Shown one piece after another: positions 33,333-43,020 of a stretch of DNA of 64,000 nucleotides. This DNA comes from Clostridiaceae bacterium (GTDB lineage: Bacteria; Bacillota; Clostridia; Lachnospirales; Lachnospiraceae). Position 1 is the stretch's first letter; every line of letters begins with the position of its first letter. The stretch is taken from the NCBI GenBank assembly GCA_910574345.1, contig CAJSZV010000013.1, forward strand, positions 71,372 through 135,371, in the 5' to 3' direction. Below the pieces are notes generated by a model. That model was given only the letters and a program-made list of their open reading frames with translations. It did not search any database and had not been told where the DNA came from. Both the position numbers and the translations under genes were made by a program.

Positions 33333-36005
33333 ATGAAGAAAAAAATAGTCATAGGAATACTGGCTCATGTGGACGCCGGCAAGACCACCCTGTCAGAGGG
33401 AATTCTGTATCAGACAGGGACCATCCGCAAACTGGGACGTGTGGACAACAGAGACGCATTTCTGGATACCTATGAGCTGGAGAGAGCCAGAGGAATCACC
33501 ATTTTTTCCAAACAGGCTGTATTTGAGCTGGGAGAAAAGGAAGTGACTCTTCTTGACACGCCGGGTCATGTGGATTTTTCACCGGAGATGGAGAGGACCC
33601 TGCAGGTTCTGGATTACGCGATTCTGGTAATCAGCGGGGCTGAAGGCGTCCAGGGACATACGGAGACATTGTGGAGACTTTTGTCCCGATATCAGATTCC
33701 CACATTCCTCTTTGTCAATAAGATGGATCAGAATGGAACGGACAGGGAGAAACTTCTTCTTGAACTTAAGAAACGTCTGAGCGACAACTGCATTGATTTT
33801 AACGGAGATTTGGACAACCGCTGCGAGAGCCTGGCCATGTGCGATGAAAAGGCCCTGGAACTGTATCTGGAAGAAGGGAGTATTCCTGATGCGGAGACAG
33901 CCAGACTCATTGCCCGGAGAAAGGCATTTCCCTGCTATTTCGGTTCAGCCCTGAAGCTGGACGGGGTGGAAGAGCTTTTGAAGGGAGTGGAAGTCTATGG
34001 GGAACCTCCCAAGTTTGGAAAGGAGTTCGGGGCAAGGGTATATAAGATCTCCAGAGATGAACAGGGAAACCGTCTGACTCATCTGAAAGTTACGGGAGGA
34101 AGTCTGAAAGTGAAAACCGAACTGTCTTCCTCCAGGCAGGATGGAACCGGGGAAAAGGTCAATCAGGTCCGTATTTATTCAGGGATGAAGTACGAGACGG
34201 TTAAGGAGGCAGAACCTGGGACTGTCTGTGCTGTTACAGGGCCTGTGGATACATTTGCAGGGCAGGGGCTGGGAAAGGAGAGGGAGACAAAGATTCCTTT
34301 TTTGGAGCCGGTGCTTACGTATCAGATGATTTTGCCGGAGGACTGTGATGTTCATGGGATGATTTCCAAACTGAGGATGCTGGAAGAGGAAGAGCCGCAG
34401 CTTCATGTTGTCTGGAATGAAAGTGCGAAGGAGCTTCAGGTCCAGGTTATGGGGGAAGTGCAGATCGAGATATTGAAAAGCGTCATAAAAGAACGGTTCC
34501 GAACAGAGGTGGAGTTTGGAACCGGGAGCATCGTGTATCGGGAGACCATCAGAGAAGCGGCTGAGGGGGTGGGACATTTTGAACCTCTTCGTCATTATGC
34601 GGAGGTTCATCTTCTGATGGAGCCCGGAGAGAGGGGAAGCGGCCTTCAATTTGATACAAGATGCAGCGAGGATGTGCTGGATCGAAACTGGCAGCGGCTG
34701 ATTTTGACCCACCTGGGTGAAAAAAGGCACAAAGGCGTGCTTATGGGGGCGGAGCTTACAGATGTTAAGATTACACTGATTGCAGGAAGGGCTCACTTAA
34801 AACATACGGAGGGCGGAGATTTCAGACAGGCTACTTACCGGGCCGTGCGCCAGGGGCTGATGGAAGGGGGATGTGAGATCTTGGAACCCTATTATGAGTT
34901 TCGTCTCGAACTCCCTGTGGAATATACGGGAAGGGCTATGGCTGACATTGACAGGATGCAGGGACGGTTCGATGCTCCTGTGACGGAAGGAGACATGGCG
35001 GTAATCTGCGGCAAGGCTCCTGTAGCCTGTATGAGAAATTACCAGATGGATGTGGTTTCCTATACAAAAGGGAGAGGGCGGCTTACGTGTTCTCCCGCTG
35101 GTTATGAACGCTGCCATAATGAACGGGAAGTGGAGGAAGCTGTCCGGTATGATCCCGATGCGGATCTGGATAATCCGTCTGGTTCCGTGTTTTGTTCCCA
35201 TGGGGCCGGCTATTATGTGCCATGGGATCAGGTGAAAAGTTTCATGCATGTGGAAAGTCCGTTGGGGCTGCCCCGTGGGCGAGAGAAGGAAGTGAGGACA
35301 ACACAGGCGGCGGACACGGCGAAAAGCAGGGATTATTATGTGGATGACGAAGAACTGGAAGAGATATTTAACCGTACTTTCGGGGCCAACAAGAGGGAGA
35401 GATACAAAGAACAGGGTCCAAAGCGCGTCGTCTACGAAAGCAGGCCCCCTGTCCGGGTTACAAAGGCAGAGGAGCCGGCGGAGGAATATCTTCTGGTAGA
35501 CGGTTATAACGTGATCTTTGCCTGGGAAGAACTGAGGATGCTGGCGCAAGCTACCATCGACGGAGCGCGCCATAAGCTCATGGACATTCTCTGCAATTAT
35601 CAGGGATACAAGAAATGCATTCTGATTCTGGTGTTTGATGCCTACAAAGTGGAAGGGGGCATCGGACAGGCCATCAGATACCACAACATCCATGTGGTAT
35701 ATACAAAAGAGGCTGAGACGGCGGATCAATACATAGAAAAGCTGGCTCATCGTATGGGAAGGAATCATCAGGTTACGGTAGCCACTTCCGACGGGCTGGA
35801 ACAGCTGATTATCCGGGGAGAAGGCTGCCGCCTTCTGTCGGCTCAGGATCTGAAAGAAGAGATTCTGTATGCCAATCGGGAGATTGAGTCGGAACACTTG
35901 GAACCTCTGCGCCAGGGAGCAGGAAAGGGAAAGAATTATCTTTTAGAGTATGCAAAGGGGGAGGTGGCCGACTACCTGGAATGGGTGAGAAGAGGCAAAG
36001 CGTAA
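33333..36005 (+). CDS. TetM-like translational GTPase fused to a Rae1/YacP-type NYN nuclease domain
   Basis: 890 residues. Residues 1-650 follow the EF-G/ribosomal-protection plan: G1 AHVDAGKTT (11-19), a RGIT switch, G3 DTPGH, G4 NKMD, then the domain II-V segments including GRAHLKHTEGGDFRQATYRAVRQG. After a charged linker (about 650-715), residues 717-850 match Rae1/YacP, the ribosome-associated A-site mRNA endonuclease of Bacillus: LLVDGYNVIFAW (D723), VFDAYK (D769), YTKEAETADQYIEKLA (D798) and VATSDGLEQ (D820), which keep the NYN/PIN acidic site. A last helical tail follows. It could clear or cleave mRNA on stalled ribosomes. Tetracycline resistance is possible but not implied. Confidence 0.9.
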   Translation: MKKKIVIGILAHVDAGKTTLSEGILYQTGTIRKLGRVDNRDAFLDTYELERARGITIFSKQAVFELGEKEVTLLDTPGHVDFSPEMERTLQVLDYAILVISGAEGVQGHTETLWRLLSRYQIPTFLFVNKMDQNGTDREKLLLELKKRLSDNCIDFNGDLDNRCESLAMCDEKALELYLEEGSIPDAETARLIARRKAFPCYFGSALKLDGVEELLKGVEVYGEPPKFGKEFGARVYKISRDEQGNRLTHLKVTGGSLKVKTELSSSRQDGTGEKVNQVRIYSGMKYETVKEAEPGTVCAVTGPVDTFAGQGLGKERETKIPFLEPVLTYQMILPEDCDVHGMISKLRMLEEEEPQLHVVWNESAKELQVQVMGEVQIEILKSVIKERFRTEVEFGTGSIVYRETIREAAEGVGHFEPLRHYAEVHLLMEPGERGSGLQFDTRCSEDVLDRNWQRLILTHLGEKRHKGVLMGAELTDVKITLIAGRAHLKHTEGGDFRQATYRAVRQGLMEGGCEILEPYYEFRLELPVEYTGRAMADIDRMQGRFDAPVTEGDMAVICGKAPVACMRNYQMDVVSYTKGRGRLTCSPAGYERCHNEREVEEAVRYDPDADLDNPSGSVFCSHGAGYYVPWDQVKSFMHVESPLGLPRGREKEVRTTQAADTAKSRDYYVDDEELEEIFNRTFGANKRERYKEQGPKRVVYESRPPVRVTKAEEPAEEYLLVDGYNVIFAWEELRMLAQATIDGARHKLMDILCNYQGYKKCILILVFDAYKVEGGIGQAIRYHNIHVVYTKEAETADQYIEKLAHRMGRNHQVTVATSDGLEQLIIRGEGCRLLSAQDLKEEILYANREIESEHLEPLRQGAGKGKNYLLEYAKGEVADYLEWVRRGKA

Positions 36006-36012
36006 CATAAGT

Positions 36013-36040
36013 CCGGGAGCGGCTGCGATGCCGCTCCCGG
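36013..36040. terminator. Strong hairpin between the convergent GTPase-Rae1 and M20 genes
   Basis: CCGGGAGCGG pairs perfectly with CCGCTCCCGG around eight bases. There is no T run on the plus strand, so it may end transcription poorly, or protect the 3' ends of both convergent messages. Confidence 0.55.
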
Positions 36041-36059
36041 ATAGAATAATCCATGTCTT

Positions 36060-37235
36060 TTACTGCTTCGATGCCAGACTGTATATGCCCAGAAGCATCT
36101 CACAGCCCACAGCCAGGGCCTTTTCGTCAGGACACATAAAAGCGCTGTGGAGAGGATAATAAGTTCCTGAACAGTCTCCGCCTACGCCCAGGAAGAAATG
36201 GGCTCCGGTTTTGTGAAGAAGATAGTAAGAAAAATCTTCTCCTACCATAGAGGGATAGAGATCATCAAGAGGCGTATAGCCCAGCTCCCTGGCTGCCTGG
36301 CGAATCAGTTCAGCGTGCTCCACAGGGTTTAAGACAGCAGGATAACTGTATATATATTCTACTTCCGCACTTCCGCCCATACCCTTGCTGATATTTTCGG
36401 CAATGGAAGTCATGCGGTCGGTAATCAGCTTTAAGGTGGAATCATAGTAGGTTCGGATGGTGCCGACGATCTGAGCGCTCTCCTGAATGATATTATGGGT
36501 AGTGCCGCTGTGGATCTGGCAGCAGCTGATCACTGCCTTATCGCAGGGATGGACATTGCGGCTTACGATGGTCTGGAAGGCCAGCACTAACTGACAGGCG
36601 ATGACCACAGGATCCACGGTATCCTGGGGTTTGGCGCCGTGGCCGCTTTTTCCGTTTACTTTGATATGAAAGGCTGTGGGGCTTGCCATAACAGGGCCGT
36701 TGTTCACGCCGATTTCACCGGTTTTCAATTCCGGAGCCACGTGATAGCCGTAGTATGCATCCACATCATCCAAAAGTCCCGTAGCGATCATGGGCTTTGC
36801 ACCGCCGGGATCATTCTCCTCTGTGGGCTGGAAGATCAGGACCACAGTACCTTCAACCAGTTCCGGGTGTTTTGCCAGTACCAGGCCAAATGCAAGAAGG
36901 ATGGCCATATGACAGTCATGACCGCATGCATGCATGACTCCGGGATTTTTTGAGGCATAGGGAAGACCGGTTTCTTCCTGGATTGGAAGGGCATCAATAT
37001 CCGACCGAAAAGCCAGAACCTTACCGGGTTTTTCCCCTTTTATTCTGGCGATCAGGCCTTTCCCCGCCGGATTCAGGGTGTAGGAGATGCCGTATTTATC
37101 CATAATAGAAGCCAGATATCTGGTAGTTTCTTCTTCCTGTGTGGATACTTCCGGATGGGCATGGAGGTATCTTCGGTATCCCACGATTTCATCAAATACT
37201 TCAAAAGCGCAGCGTTTGAATAATTCTTTATCCAT
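36060..37235 (-). CDS. M20-family amidohydrolase (HipO/AbgB-like)
   Basis: 391 residues. A metal-dependent aminoacylase or carboxypeptidase that removes an acyl or aryl group from amino acids. Recognised are YLHAHPEVSTQE, the metal motif MHACGHDCHMA with the conserved Cys and His, the QPTEEN acidic ligand and base, the dimerisation lid with NGKSGHGAKPQDTVDP, and the C-terminal SMVGEDFSYYL. The family includes N-acetyl-diaminopimelate deacetylase and hippurate hydrolase; the substrate cannot be fixed. Cytoplasmic. The start has AAAGGGGA upstream. It is transcribed away from the tandem S9 genes. Confidence 0.9.
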   Translation of the reverse strand: MDKELFKRCAFEVFDEIVGYRRYLHAHPEVSTQEEETTRYLASIMDKYGISYTLNPAGKGLIARIKGEKPGKVLAFRSDIDALPIQEETGLPYASKNPGVMHACGHDCHMAILLAFGLVLAKHPELVEGTVVLIFQPTEENDPGGAKPMIATGLLDDVDAYYGYHVAPELKTGEIGVNNGPVMASPTAFHIKVNGKSGHGAKPQDTVDPVVIACQLVLAFQTIVSRNVHPCDKAVISCCQIHSGTTHNIIQESAQIVGTIRTYYDSTLKLITDRMTSIAENISKGMGGSAEVEYIYSYPAVLNPVEHAELIRQAARELGYTPLDDLYPSMVGEDFSYYLLHKTGAHFFLGVGGDCSGTYYPLHSAFMCPDEKALAVGCEMLLGIYSLASKQ

Positions 37236-37333
37236 AAAGTCTAAGTCCCCTTTCGTAGGTTACATCAAATAGATTCTCTACCCATTATACCCCACCTTCC
37301 GTAAAATGCAAGCTTGGATCATCATGAATAGGA

Positions 37334-37362
37334 TTGATTTTCCAGAGGCCCTGGGCTATAAT
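37334..37362 (+). promoter_or_regulatory. Sigma-A promoter of the S9 peptidase pair
   Basis: TTGATT at 37334-37339 and TATAAT at 37357-37362 with a 17-base spacer, about 30 bases before the start codon. Confidence 0.78.
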
Positions 37363-37391
37363 CAAAGAAAAACTTCAAGGGAGGGATTAAC

Positions 37392-39329
37392 ATGAATCCC
37401 ATAAAGATTGAGACATTTACCGAGTTTAAATTTGTCAGCAATCCGGGGTTTGCGCCGGACGGCAGATATATCGCCTTTGTGGTGCAGCATGCAGATCTGA
37501 AAGACAATGATTATAAGGGGGATCTGTACCTTTATGACTGTGATACAAAGCATGTAAAGCAGCTGACAACGGCTGGAGATGCAAAAAGTTATACCTGGAC
37601 CGCAAAAGGAACCCTTTTATTCCCGGCTTTTAGGGACGGGAGGAAAGAGAACTCTACCTATTATTATGAGATATCTCCAGAAGGCGGAGAGGCAGTGAAG
37701 GCCTTTGTGCTGCCTGTAAAAGCTACGGGTATGTATCGGATTGATGAGGATCAGTATCTGGTTACGGCTGTCATGGAGCTGCCAAAGCGGGTTCAGGATA
37801 AAGATGAGGCTTATGAGGCAATTGATGAGATTCCGTTCTGGTTTAACGGGAAAGGATTTACTAATGGCTTGAGAAACCGGCTGTATCTGTATCGTGTCTC
37901 CGCCAACTGTCTGACTCCCGTATCAGAGGAGACGGCGGATGTAAGCGGTTATTCTGTGAGAGGCGGCAGGATACTTTATAAAGCTTATCCGTGGACGGAT
38001 ATCCACAACCTTTATGACGGAATCTACCTGTATGACACGGCAACAGGAGAAAACCGGTGTCTGCTGGAGAAAGATGTCAGGAGAACAGGGATGATCGGTT
38101 TCTGGGCGGATCATGAGGCGGTAGTGGCCTCCGGCGGGAACAACCCTTACGGAGACGGCAAATATATGGATTTTTATACCATGAACCTTGAGAGCGGAGA
38201 GATGAAACTCTTAACTCCCTATGATTACAGCAGCGGTTCAGGCAGCGTGGGAAGTGATGCACGCCTTGGAGGAGGCCGTACGGTAAAGACAGGAGACGGA
38301 ATCTGCTGGTTTGTCACCACCAGAGGGGACAGCGCCCATCTGTATTCCATCAGCCGGGACAAAACCTTAAAAGAAGTCGTGACGGACAGAGGGTCCTGCG
38401 ACAGCTTTGATATTCAGGACGGTCATACAGTGGTGTGCGGACTCTACGGAAATAAGCTGGCGGAACTGTATCTGGACGGAGAACAGATCACATCCTTCAA
38501 TGATATGAATCGGTGGCAGGTGTCCGCGCCGAAAGAGTATACATTTACAGCAGCAGACGGCTTTTCGCTGACCGGATGGGTCCTTGAGCCTGCCGGTTAT
38601 GAACCCGGCAGGAAGTATCCGGCTATCTTCCACATCCACGGCGGTCCCCGTACGGTCTTTGGCACGGTGTTCCATCATGAGATGCAGATGTGGGCCAGCG
38701 CCGGATATTTCGTGTTCTATACCAATCCCAGGGGTTCCGATGGATTCGGAACGGAATTCGGGGATATCAACGGCAAATATGGTACAGTGGATTATGACAA
38801 TCTGATGGAATTCACAGATTATGTTCTGGATCATGAACCGGATATTGATAAGGAGCGGGTAGGTGTTACGGGAGGCTCTTACGGCGGATTTATGACCAAC
38901 TGGATTATCGGCCACACAGACCGGTTTAAGGCAGCTGCATCTCAGCGATCTATCGCCAACTGGATTTCATTTGAATATATGTCGGATATCGGCCACACGT
39001 TTACAAAGAATGAACAGTCTGTCTTCGCAGAGGAGGATGTGGACAAGCTGTGGTTCCATTCTCCCATAAAATACATAGGGGGCTGTAAAACGCCTACCCT
39101 CTTTATCCACTCGGAACAAGATTACCGGTGTAATATTGCCGAGGGCATGGAGATGTTTGCCGCACTGAAAGTATTGGGTGTGGAGACCAGGATGCTGGTG
39201 GTGAAAGGGGAGACTCACGAGCTTTCCCGTTCGGGACGGCCGAGGAACCGTGTTATCCGCATGAAAGAGATCTTAAACTGGATGGATCGATATCTTAAGG
39301 CAGAAGAAGCCAGAAAGGAGGAGCAATAA
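37392..39329 (+). CDS. S9-family oligopeptidase (acylaminoacyl-peptidase-like), copy 1
   Basis: 645 residues without signal peptide. The first 370 form a beta-propeller-like region with repeated strands (GDLYLYDCDTKHVKQLT). The rest is an alpha/beta hydrolase with the nucleophile S496 in GGSYGG, Asp in HSEQDYRC and His in GETHELSRSGRP, the S9C pattern. FHIHGGP forms the oxyanion region. It probably trims peptides or removes blocked N-terminal residues. The gene starts after AGGGAGGG and is three bases from its paralogue, with which it forms an operon. Confidence 0.9.
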   Translation: MNPIKIETFTEFKFVSNPGFAPDGRYIAFVVQHADLKDNDYKGDLYLYDCDTKHVKQLTTAGDAKSYTWTAKGTLLFPAFRDGRKENSTYYYEISPEGGEAVKAFVLPVKATGMYRIDEDQYLVTAVMELPKRVQDKDEAYEAIDEIPFWFNGKGFTNGLRNRLYLYRVSANCLTPVSEETADVSGYSVRGGRILYKAYPWTDIHNLYDGIYLYDTATGENRCLLEKDVRRTGMIGFWADHEAVVASGGNNPYGDGKYMDFYTMNLESGEMKLLTPYDYSSGSGSVGSDARLGGGRTVKTGDGICWFVTTRGDSAHLYSISRDKTLKEVVTDRGSCDSFDIQDGHTVVCGLYGNKLAELYLDGEQITSFNDMNRWQVSAPKEYTFTAADGFSLTGWVLEPAGYEPGRKYPAIFHIHGGPRTVFGTVFHHEMQMWASAGYFVFYTNPRGSDGFGTEFGDINGKYGTVDYDNLMEFTDYVLDHEPDIDKERVGVTGGSYGGFMTNWIIGHTDRFKAAASQRSIANWISFEYMSDIGHTFTKNEQSVFAEEDVDKLWFHSPIKYIGGCKTPTLFIHSEQDYRCNIAEGMEMFAALKVLGVETRMLVVKGETHELSRSGRPRNRVIRMKEILNWMDRYLKAEEARKEEQ

Positions 39330-39331
39330 TC

Positions 39332-41338
39332 ATGGGACAGACAGGGAAAAAGCCGGTAACCCGGGAGGATTTGTTTCAGTTTCGTTTTGTGTCAGAAGTG
39401 TCCCTTTCTCCTGATAAAGAGTGGGCGTCTTATGTGGTGAATCAGGCTGACAAAGAGGAAAACAGCTACAGCAGCAGCGTGTGGTCGGTAAATATTAAGA
39501 CGAAAGAGAATAAAATGCTGGCTGTGCGGGGGCAGGCAAAAAGTCCTGTGTGGCTGGATGAGGAGACCATTTTGTTTGCTTCCGGAAGAGATCAGGATAA
39601 GGATGAAGCAAAGAAGAGCACAAAGTATTATAAGATATCCCTCACAGGCGGGGAGGCAGTGCCTGCCATGACCATTCCTGTAAAGGTGGAAAAATTAAGA
39701 AAGATGGCGGGAGGCTGGCTCGTACTGGCCACGGAGGAAGAGGATAAGGAGGAGCTTTCCTGTCAGGGCTCAGAGTCTGAAACAGACAACTATGAGGCAA
39801 AAGAAGGGGAAGATTATTATATCTATAAGGAGCTTCCCTTCTGGTTTAACGGAAAAGGGATCCGCAGCAGAAAGCGCAGTGCCTTGTACTTTTTTGACGA
39901 GGGAAATTCTGAACTTGCCCGGATTACCCCTAAGTATCTGGATGTGGTTTCCTTTGATGTGTCTTTGGACGGCACAAAGGCCGCTTACTGCGGACCTGTC
40001 TATGACAGTATTATGCCAAGAACCTGCGGCCTTTTCCTCTATGACAAGAAGACGGGGGGGACGAAGCAGCTGACGGCGGATGACCTGTATCATGTGGACC
40101 AGGTGTGTTTTATGGGAAATGACCGGATTTTCTATACAGGAACTACCAGTGAGAGGGTAGGAAAGCATCCCAGATATTATATCTGTGATCTTAAGGAAGA
40201 AAAGATACAAAAGCTTCCTTTCTGTGATTCTTCCGTGGGCAATATGGTGGGAAGCGACGCTAAATTCGGCGGCGGTAAGTCCATGGTTTACTGTGAAGAA
40301 AGTCATATGCTGTATCTTCTTCAGACTTCATGGGGAGACTGCCATGTGATGGCTGTAGATAAAGAGGGAGCGGTAACCCAGGTGACTAAGGCGCCCGGTG
40401 CTGTCACAGGAATCGACGGCTGCTGCCATATATTGGTTATGACCGCTATGAGGGGACAGCATCTGACGGAGGTGTATACCCTGTGTCCTGACAGCGGCAG
40501 AGAAGAGAAAATTACGGGGCTGAATGACGCGTATTTGGAAGATCATAACATATCAGCGCCGGAAATCATCCGTTATAACAGCAAAAACGGTTATGAGATG
40601 GAAGGTTACGTCATAAAGCCGGCGGACTATGAGCCGGGGAGACAATATCCGGCGGTCCTGGAGATTCATGGAGGCCCAAAGACTGCTTCCGGAACTGTCT
40701 TTTTCCACGAGTATCAGTGTCTGGCTAGCGACGGCTGCTTTGTGATTTACTGCAATCCAAGGGGATCTGACGGACGGGAAGAGGCCTTTGCGGATATTAC
40801 GGAAGTGTTCGGAAAAGATGATTTTGAAGATCTTCTGGAATTTACGGATCAGGCCCTGGCCTGCTATCCGGATATTGACCGGGAGAGAGTGGGAATCTGC
40901 GGCGGTTCTTACGGAGGATTTATGTGTAACTGGATGGTAGGGCATACAGATCGGTACAAGGCTGCCGTGTCCCAGAGATCCATTTCCAATTATCTGACAA
41001 AATGTCTGTACACGGATATCGGTTACTATGCAAACCGACTTCAGATGGGGGCTTATCCGTGGGAAGACTTCCATAAAGTGTGGTCTATGTCTCCTTTAAG
41101 CGGAGCCGCCAATGCCAGGACACCTTTGCTGCTTCTCCAGTCTGACGAGGACTATCGGTGCTGGATGGGGGATGCTGTTCAGATGTTCTCCGCAGTGAAA
41201 CGTCAGGGAACCGATGCCAGACTGGTATTGTTCCACGGCGAGAACCATGAGCTCTCCAGAAGCGGCAGGCCGGCAAACCGGATGACCAGGATGAAAGAAC
41301 TGGAAGAGTGGTTTAAGAAGTATCTGAAGATCGTCTGA
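39332..41338 (+). CDS. S9-family oligopeptidase (acylaminoacyl-peptidase-like), copy 2
   Basis: 668 residues, the same architecture as the previous protein. Catalytic S526 lies in CGGSYGGFM, Asp in QSDEDYRC and His in GENHELSRSGRP. The shared motifs, including the PFWFNGKG and GHTDRYKAAVSQRSI stretches, point to an old tandem duplication. Divergence in the propeller half suggests a different peptide preference. AAGGAGGAG lies upstream of the ATG. Confidence 0.9.
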   Translation: MGQTGKKPVTREDLFQFRFVSEVSLSPDKEWASYVVNQADKEENSYSSSVWSVNIKTKENKMLAVRGQAKSPVWLDEETILFASGRDQDKDEAKKSTKYYKISLTGGEAVPAMTIPVKVEKLRKMAGGWLVLATEEEDKEELSCQGSESETDNYEAKEGEDYYIYKELPFWFNGKGIRSRKRSALYFFDEGNSELARITPKYLDVVSFDVSLDGTKAAYCGPVYDSIMPRTCGLFLYDKKTGGTKQLTADDLYHVDQVCFMGNDRIFYTGTTSERVGKHPRYYICDLKEEKIQKLPFCDSSVGNMVGSDAKFGGGKSMVYCEESHMLYLLQTSWGDCHVMAVDKEGAVTQVTKAPGAVTGIDGCCHILVMTAMRGQHLTEVYTLCPDSGREEKITGLNDAYLEDHNISAPEIIRYNSKNGYEMEGYVIKPADYEPGRQYPAVLEIHGGPKTASGTVFFHEYQCLASDGCFVIYCNPRGSDGREEAFADITEVFGKDDFEDLLEFTDQALACYPDIDRERVGICGGSYGGFMCNWMVGHTDRYKAAVSQRSISNYLTKCLYTDIGYYANRLQMGAYPWEDFHKVWSMSPLSGAANARTPLLLLQSDEDYRCWMGDAVQMFSAVKRQGTDARLVLFHGENHELSRSGRPANRMTRMKELEEWFKKYLKIV

Positions 41339-41376
41339 GCCGTTTAAGAAGATGTGAGAGATAGCTATCAGGCCGC

Positions 41377-41404
41377 TTGCTTTTTGGATGAATCGTGATA
41401 TAAT
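41377..41404 (+). promoter_or_regulatory. Putative promoter upstream of the M20/amidohydrolase pair
   Basis: TTGCTT at 41377-41382 and TATAAT at 41399-41404, spacer 16. A second GATATAAT occurs at 41463-41470, so two start sites are possible. Confidence 0.5.
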
Positions 41405-41483
41405 GAAAGTGGTATAGAGATTGTGCTCATACACACGCAGTTCAGCAAGCCTGGCAGCAGGTGATATAATAAACTAACAATAT

Positions 41484-41535
41484 AAAGCGCGCTGATGCGG
41501 ATGCCATAAAGACATGGCAGTGCGAGGCGCGCTTT
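41484..41535 (+). promoter_or_regulatory. Nested hairpin in the M20-gene leader
   Basis: AAAGCGCGC (41484-41492) pairs perfectly with GCGCGCTTT (41527-41535). Inside, TGCCAT (41502-41507) pairs with ATGGCA (41514-41519) around AAAGAC. The asymmetric internal loop (nine and seven bases) is purine-rich. The following CTATTA is not a T run. It lies 100 bases before the start codon and may be a leader RNA structure or a weak terminator. No known family was recognised. Confidence 0.45.
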
Positions 41536-41634
41536 CTATTACTGATAGTGTTACTGTTCACGGGGCATTTTCCTGCCCGCTGCAGGCGGACAAGAGTTTG
41601 TTCTTTTTCAGCCAACAGGCAAGGAGGTTATATT

Positions 41635-42996
41635 GTGACAAGAGCAGAACAGTTAGTGGAGATGACAGCCAGGCATCAGAAGCTGATCTATGAGGTAGCT
41701 GACTATGTCTGGAAACATCCCGAGACCGGTTATCGTGAGTGGAACACTTCCGCTTATCTGGCCGGGAAGTTTGAGAAACTGGGCTATACACTGGTAAAAG
41801 CAGGAGACATTCCTGGATTTTACGCAGATTTGGACACAGGGAAACCAGGACCTAAGGTGGCAATCCTGGGAGAGCTGGATTCCCTGATCGTTAAGAATCA
41901 TCCCGATGCCGCTCCTGATACCTGTGCTGTCCATGCATGCGGGCATAATGCCCAGTGCGCAACCCTGATCGGTGTGGCGGCAGCGCTTAAAGAGCCTGGG
42001 GCTTTAGATGGAATGTGCGGTTCCATCCGTTTTATTGCGGTTCCGGCAGAGGAACTGATCGAACTGGGATACCGGGAGGAATTGAGAAAAAAGGGAATCA
42101 TCAAGTATTTCGGGGGTAAAGTGGAATTTATCTCCAGAGGATATTTTGACGGTGTGGACATTGCCATGATGATTCATTCCGGTAAACTGGAAAAAGGCAA
42201 ATCCTTATGTATCAGCAAGGGATGCAACGGCTGCATTACCAAGAATATTACCTTTAAGGGCGTGTCCGCCCATGCCGGCGGTTCACCGGAGAACGGAAAG
42301 AATGCTCTGTATGCGGCGACATGCGGAATCAATGCGGTCAATGCCCTGAGGGAAACCTTTGTGGATGATCAGCATATCCGTTTTCATCCCATTATCACTC
42401 AGGCCGGGCTGGCAGTCAATGCGATTCCGGAAGTAGCCAAAGTGGAAAGCTATGTGAGAGGCGCGTCTTTTGACAGTATGTATCAGTATAATAAGAAGGT
42501 GAATCTTGCATTGGCGGCTTCAGCGGCAGCCATTGGCTGCAATGTGGAGCTGGATGATCATCCGGGATATTTCCCGCTCAATAACGATCCGGGTTTATCT
42601 GAGATCGTGGCGGATGCCATGAGGGCGGTGGCAGGACCGGACTGTGTGGATATGGACGGTGCCTGGGGCACAGGAAGTACGGACATGGGTGATGTATCTG
42701 CGATTATGCCGGCAGTTCATCCTCACGCCAGCGGAGCGGTGGGGACAGGCCACGGGATGGATTATTATATCGCAGATAAGAGACTGGCATGTATGCAGCC
42801 GGCCCAGTGTCTGGCCGTGGCAGCGGATATGCTGTTAAGAGATGACGCAAAGGCAGCGAAAGAGGTTGTGGAGAACTCTAATCCGTATTTTCAGTCAAAG
42901 GAAGAATATCTGGAGGCTATTGATAAGCTGACTATGAACAAAGATGCAGTGATTTACAATGATGACGGGACGGTTACACTGGATTTTAGCAAATAA
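41635..42996 (+). CDS. M20-family amidohydrolase (AbgB-like)
   Basis: 453 residues from GTG 41635, which has AAGGAGG eight bases upstream; a longer frame to ATG 41548 adds 29 residues unlike the family. The protein has ADYVWKHPETGYREWNTS, the metal motif VHACGHNAQ, PAEELIE, the lid segment KGVSAHAGGSPENGKNAL and GTGSTDMGDVS. This is the p-aminobenzoyl-glutamate hydrolase-like branch, longer than the M20 protein at 36060. It is followed 24 bases later by a second amidohydrolase, which suggests stepwise hydrolysis of an amide substrate. The substrate is unknown. Confidence 0.88.
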   Translation: MTRAEQLVEMTARHQKLIYEVADYVWKHPETGYREWNTSAYLAGKFEKLGYTLVKAGDIPGFYADLDTGKPGPKVAILGELDSLIVKNHPDAAPDTCAVHACGHNAQCATLIGVAAALKEPGALDGMCGSIRFIAVPAEELIELGYREELRKKGIIKYFGGKVEFISRGYFDGVDIAMMIHSGKLEKGKSLCISKGCNGCITKNITFKGVSAHAGGSPENGKNALYAATCGINAVNALRETFVDDQHIRFHPIITQAGLAVNAIPEVAKVESYVRGASFDSMYQYNKKVNLALAASAAAIGCNVELDDHPGYFPLNNDPGLSEIVADAMRAVAGPDCVDMDGAWGTGSTDMGDVSAIMPAVHPHASGAVGTGHGMDYYIADKRLACMQPAQCLAVAADMLLRDDAKAAKEVVENSNPYFQSKEEYLEAIDKLTMNKDAVIYNDDGTVTLDFSK

Positions 42997-43020
42997 ATGA
43001 AAACTGGAGGAAGTGTAAAG

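Noticed and set aside
33333..36005. Acquired tetracycline-resistance gene
   Set aside because: The protein has a Rae1 fusion and no mobile-element context. It looks like a chromosomal translation factor.
36013..36040. CRISPR-like or IS-end palindrome
   Set aside because: It is a single hairpin between convergent genes with no repeats nearby.
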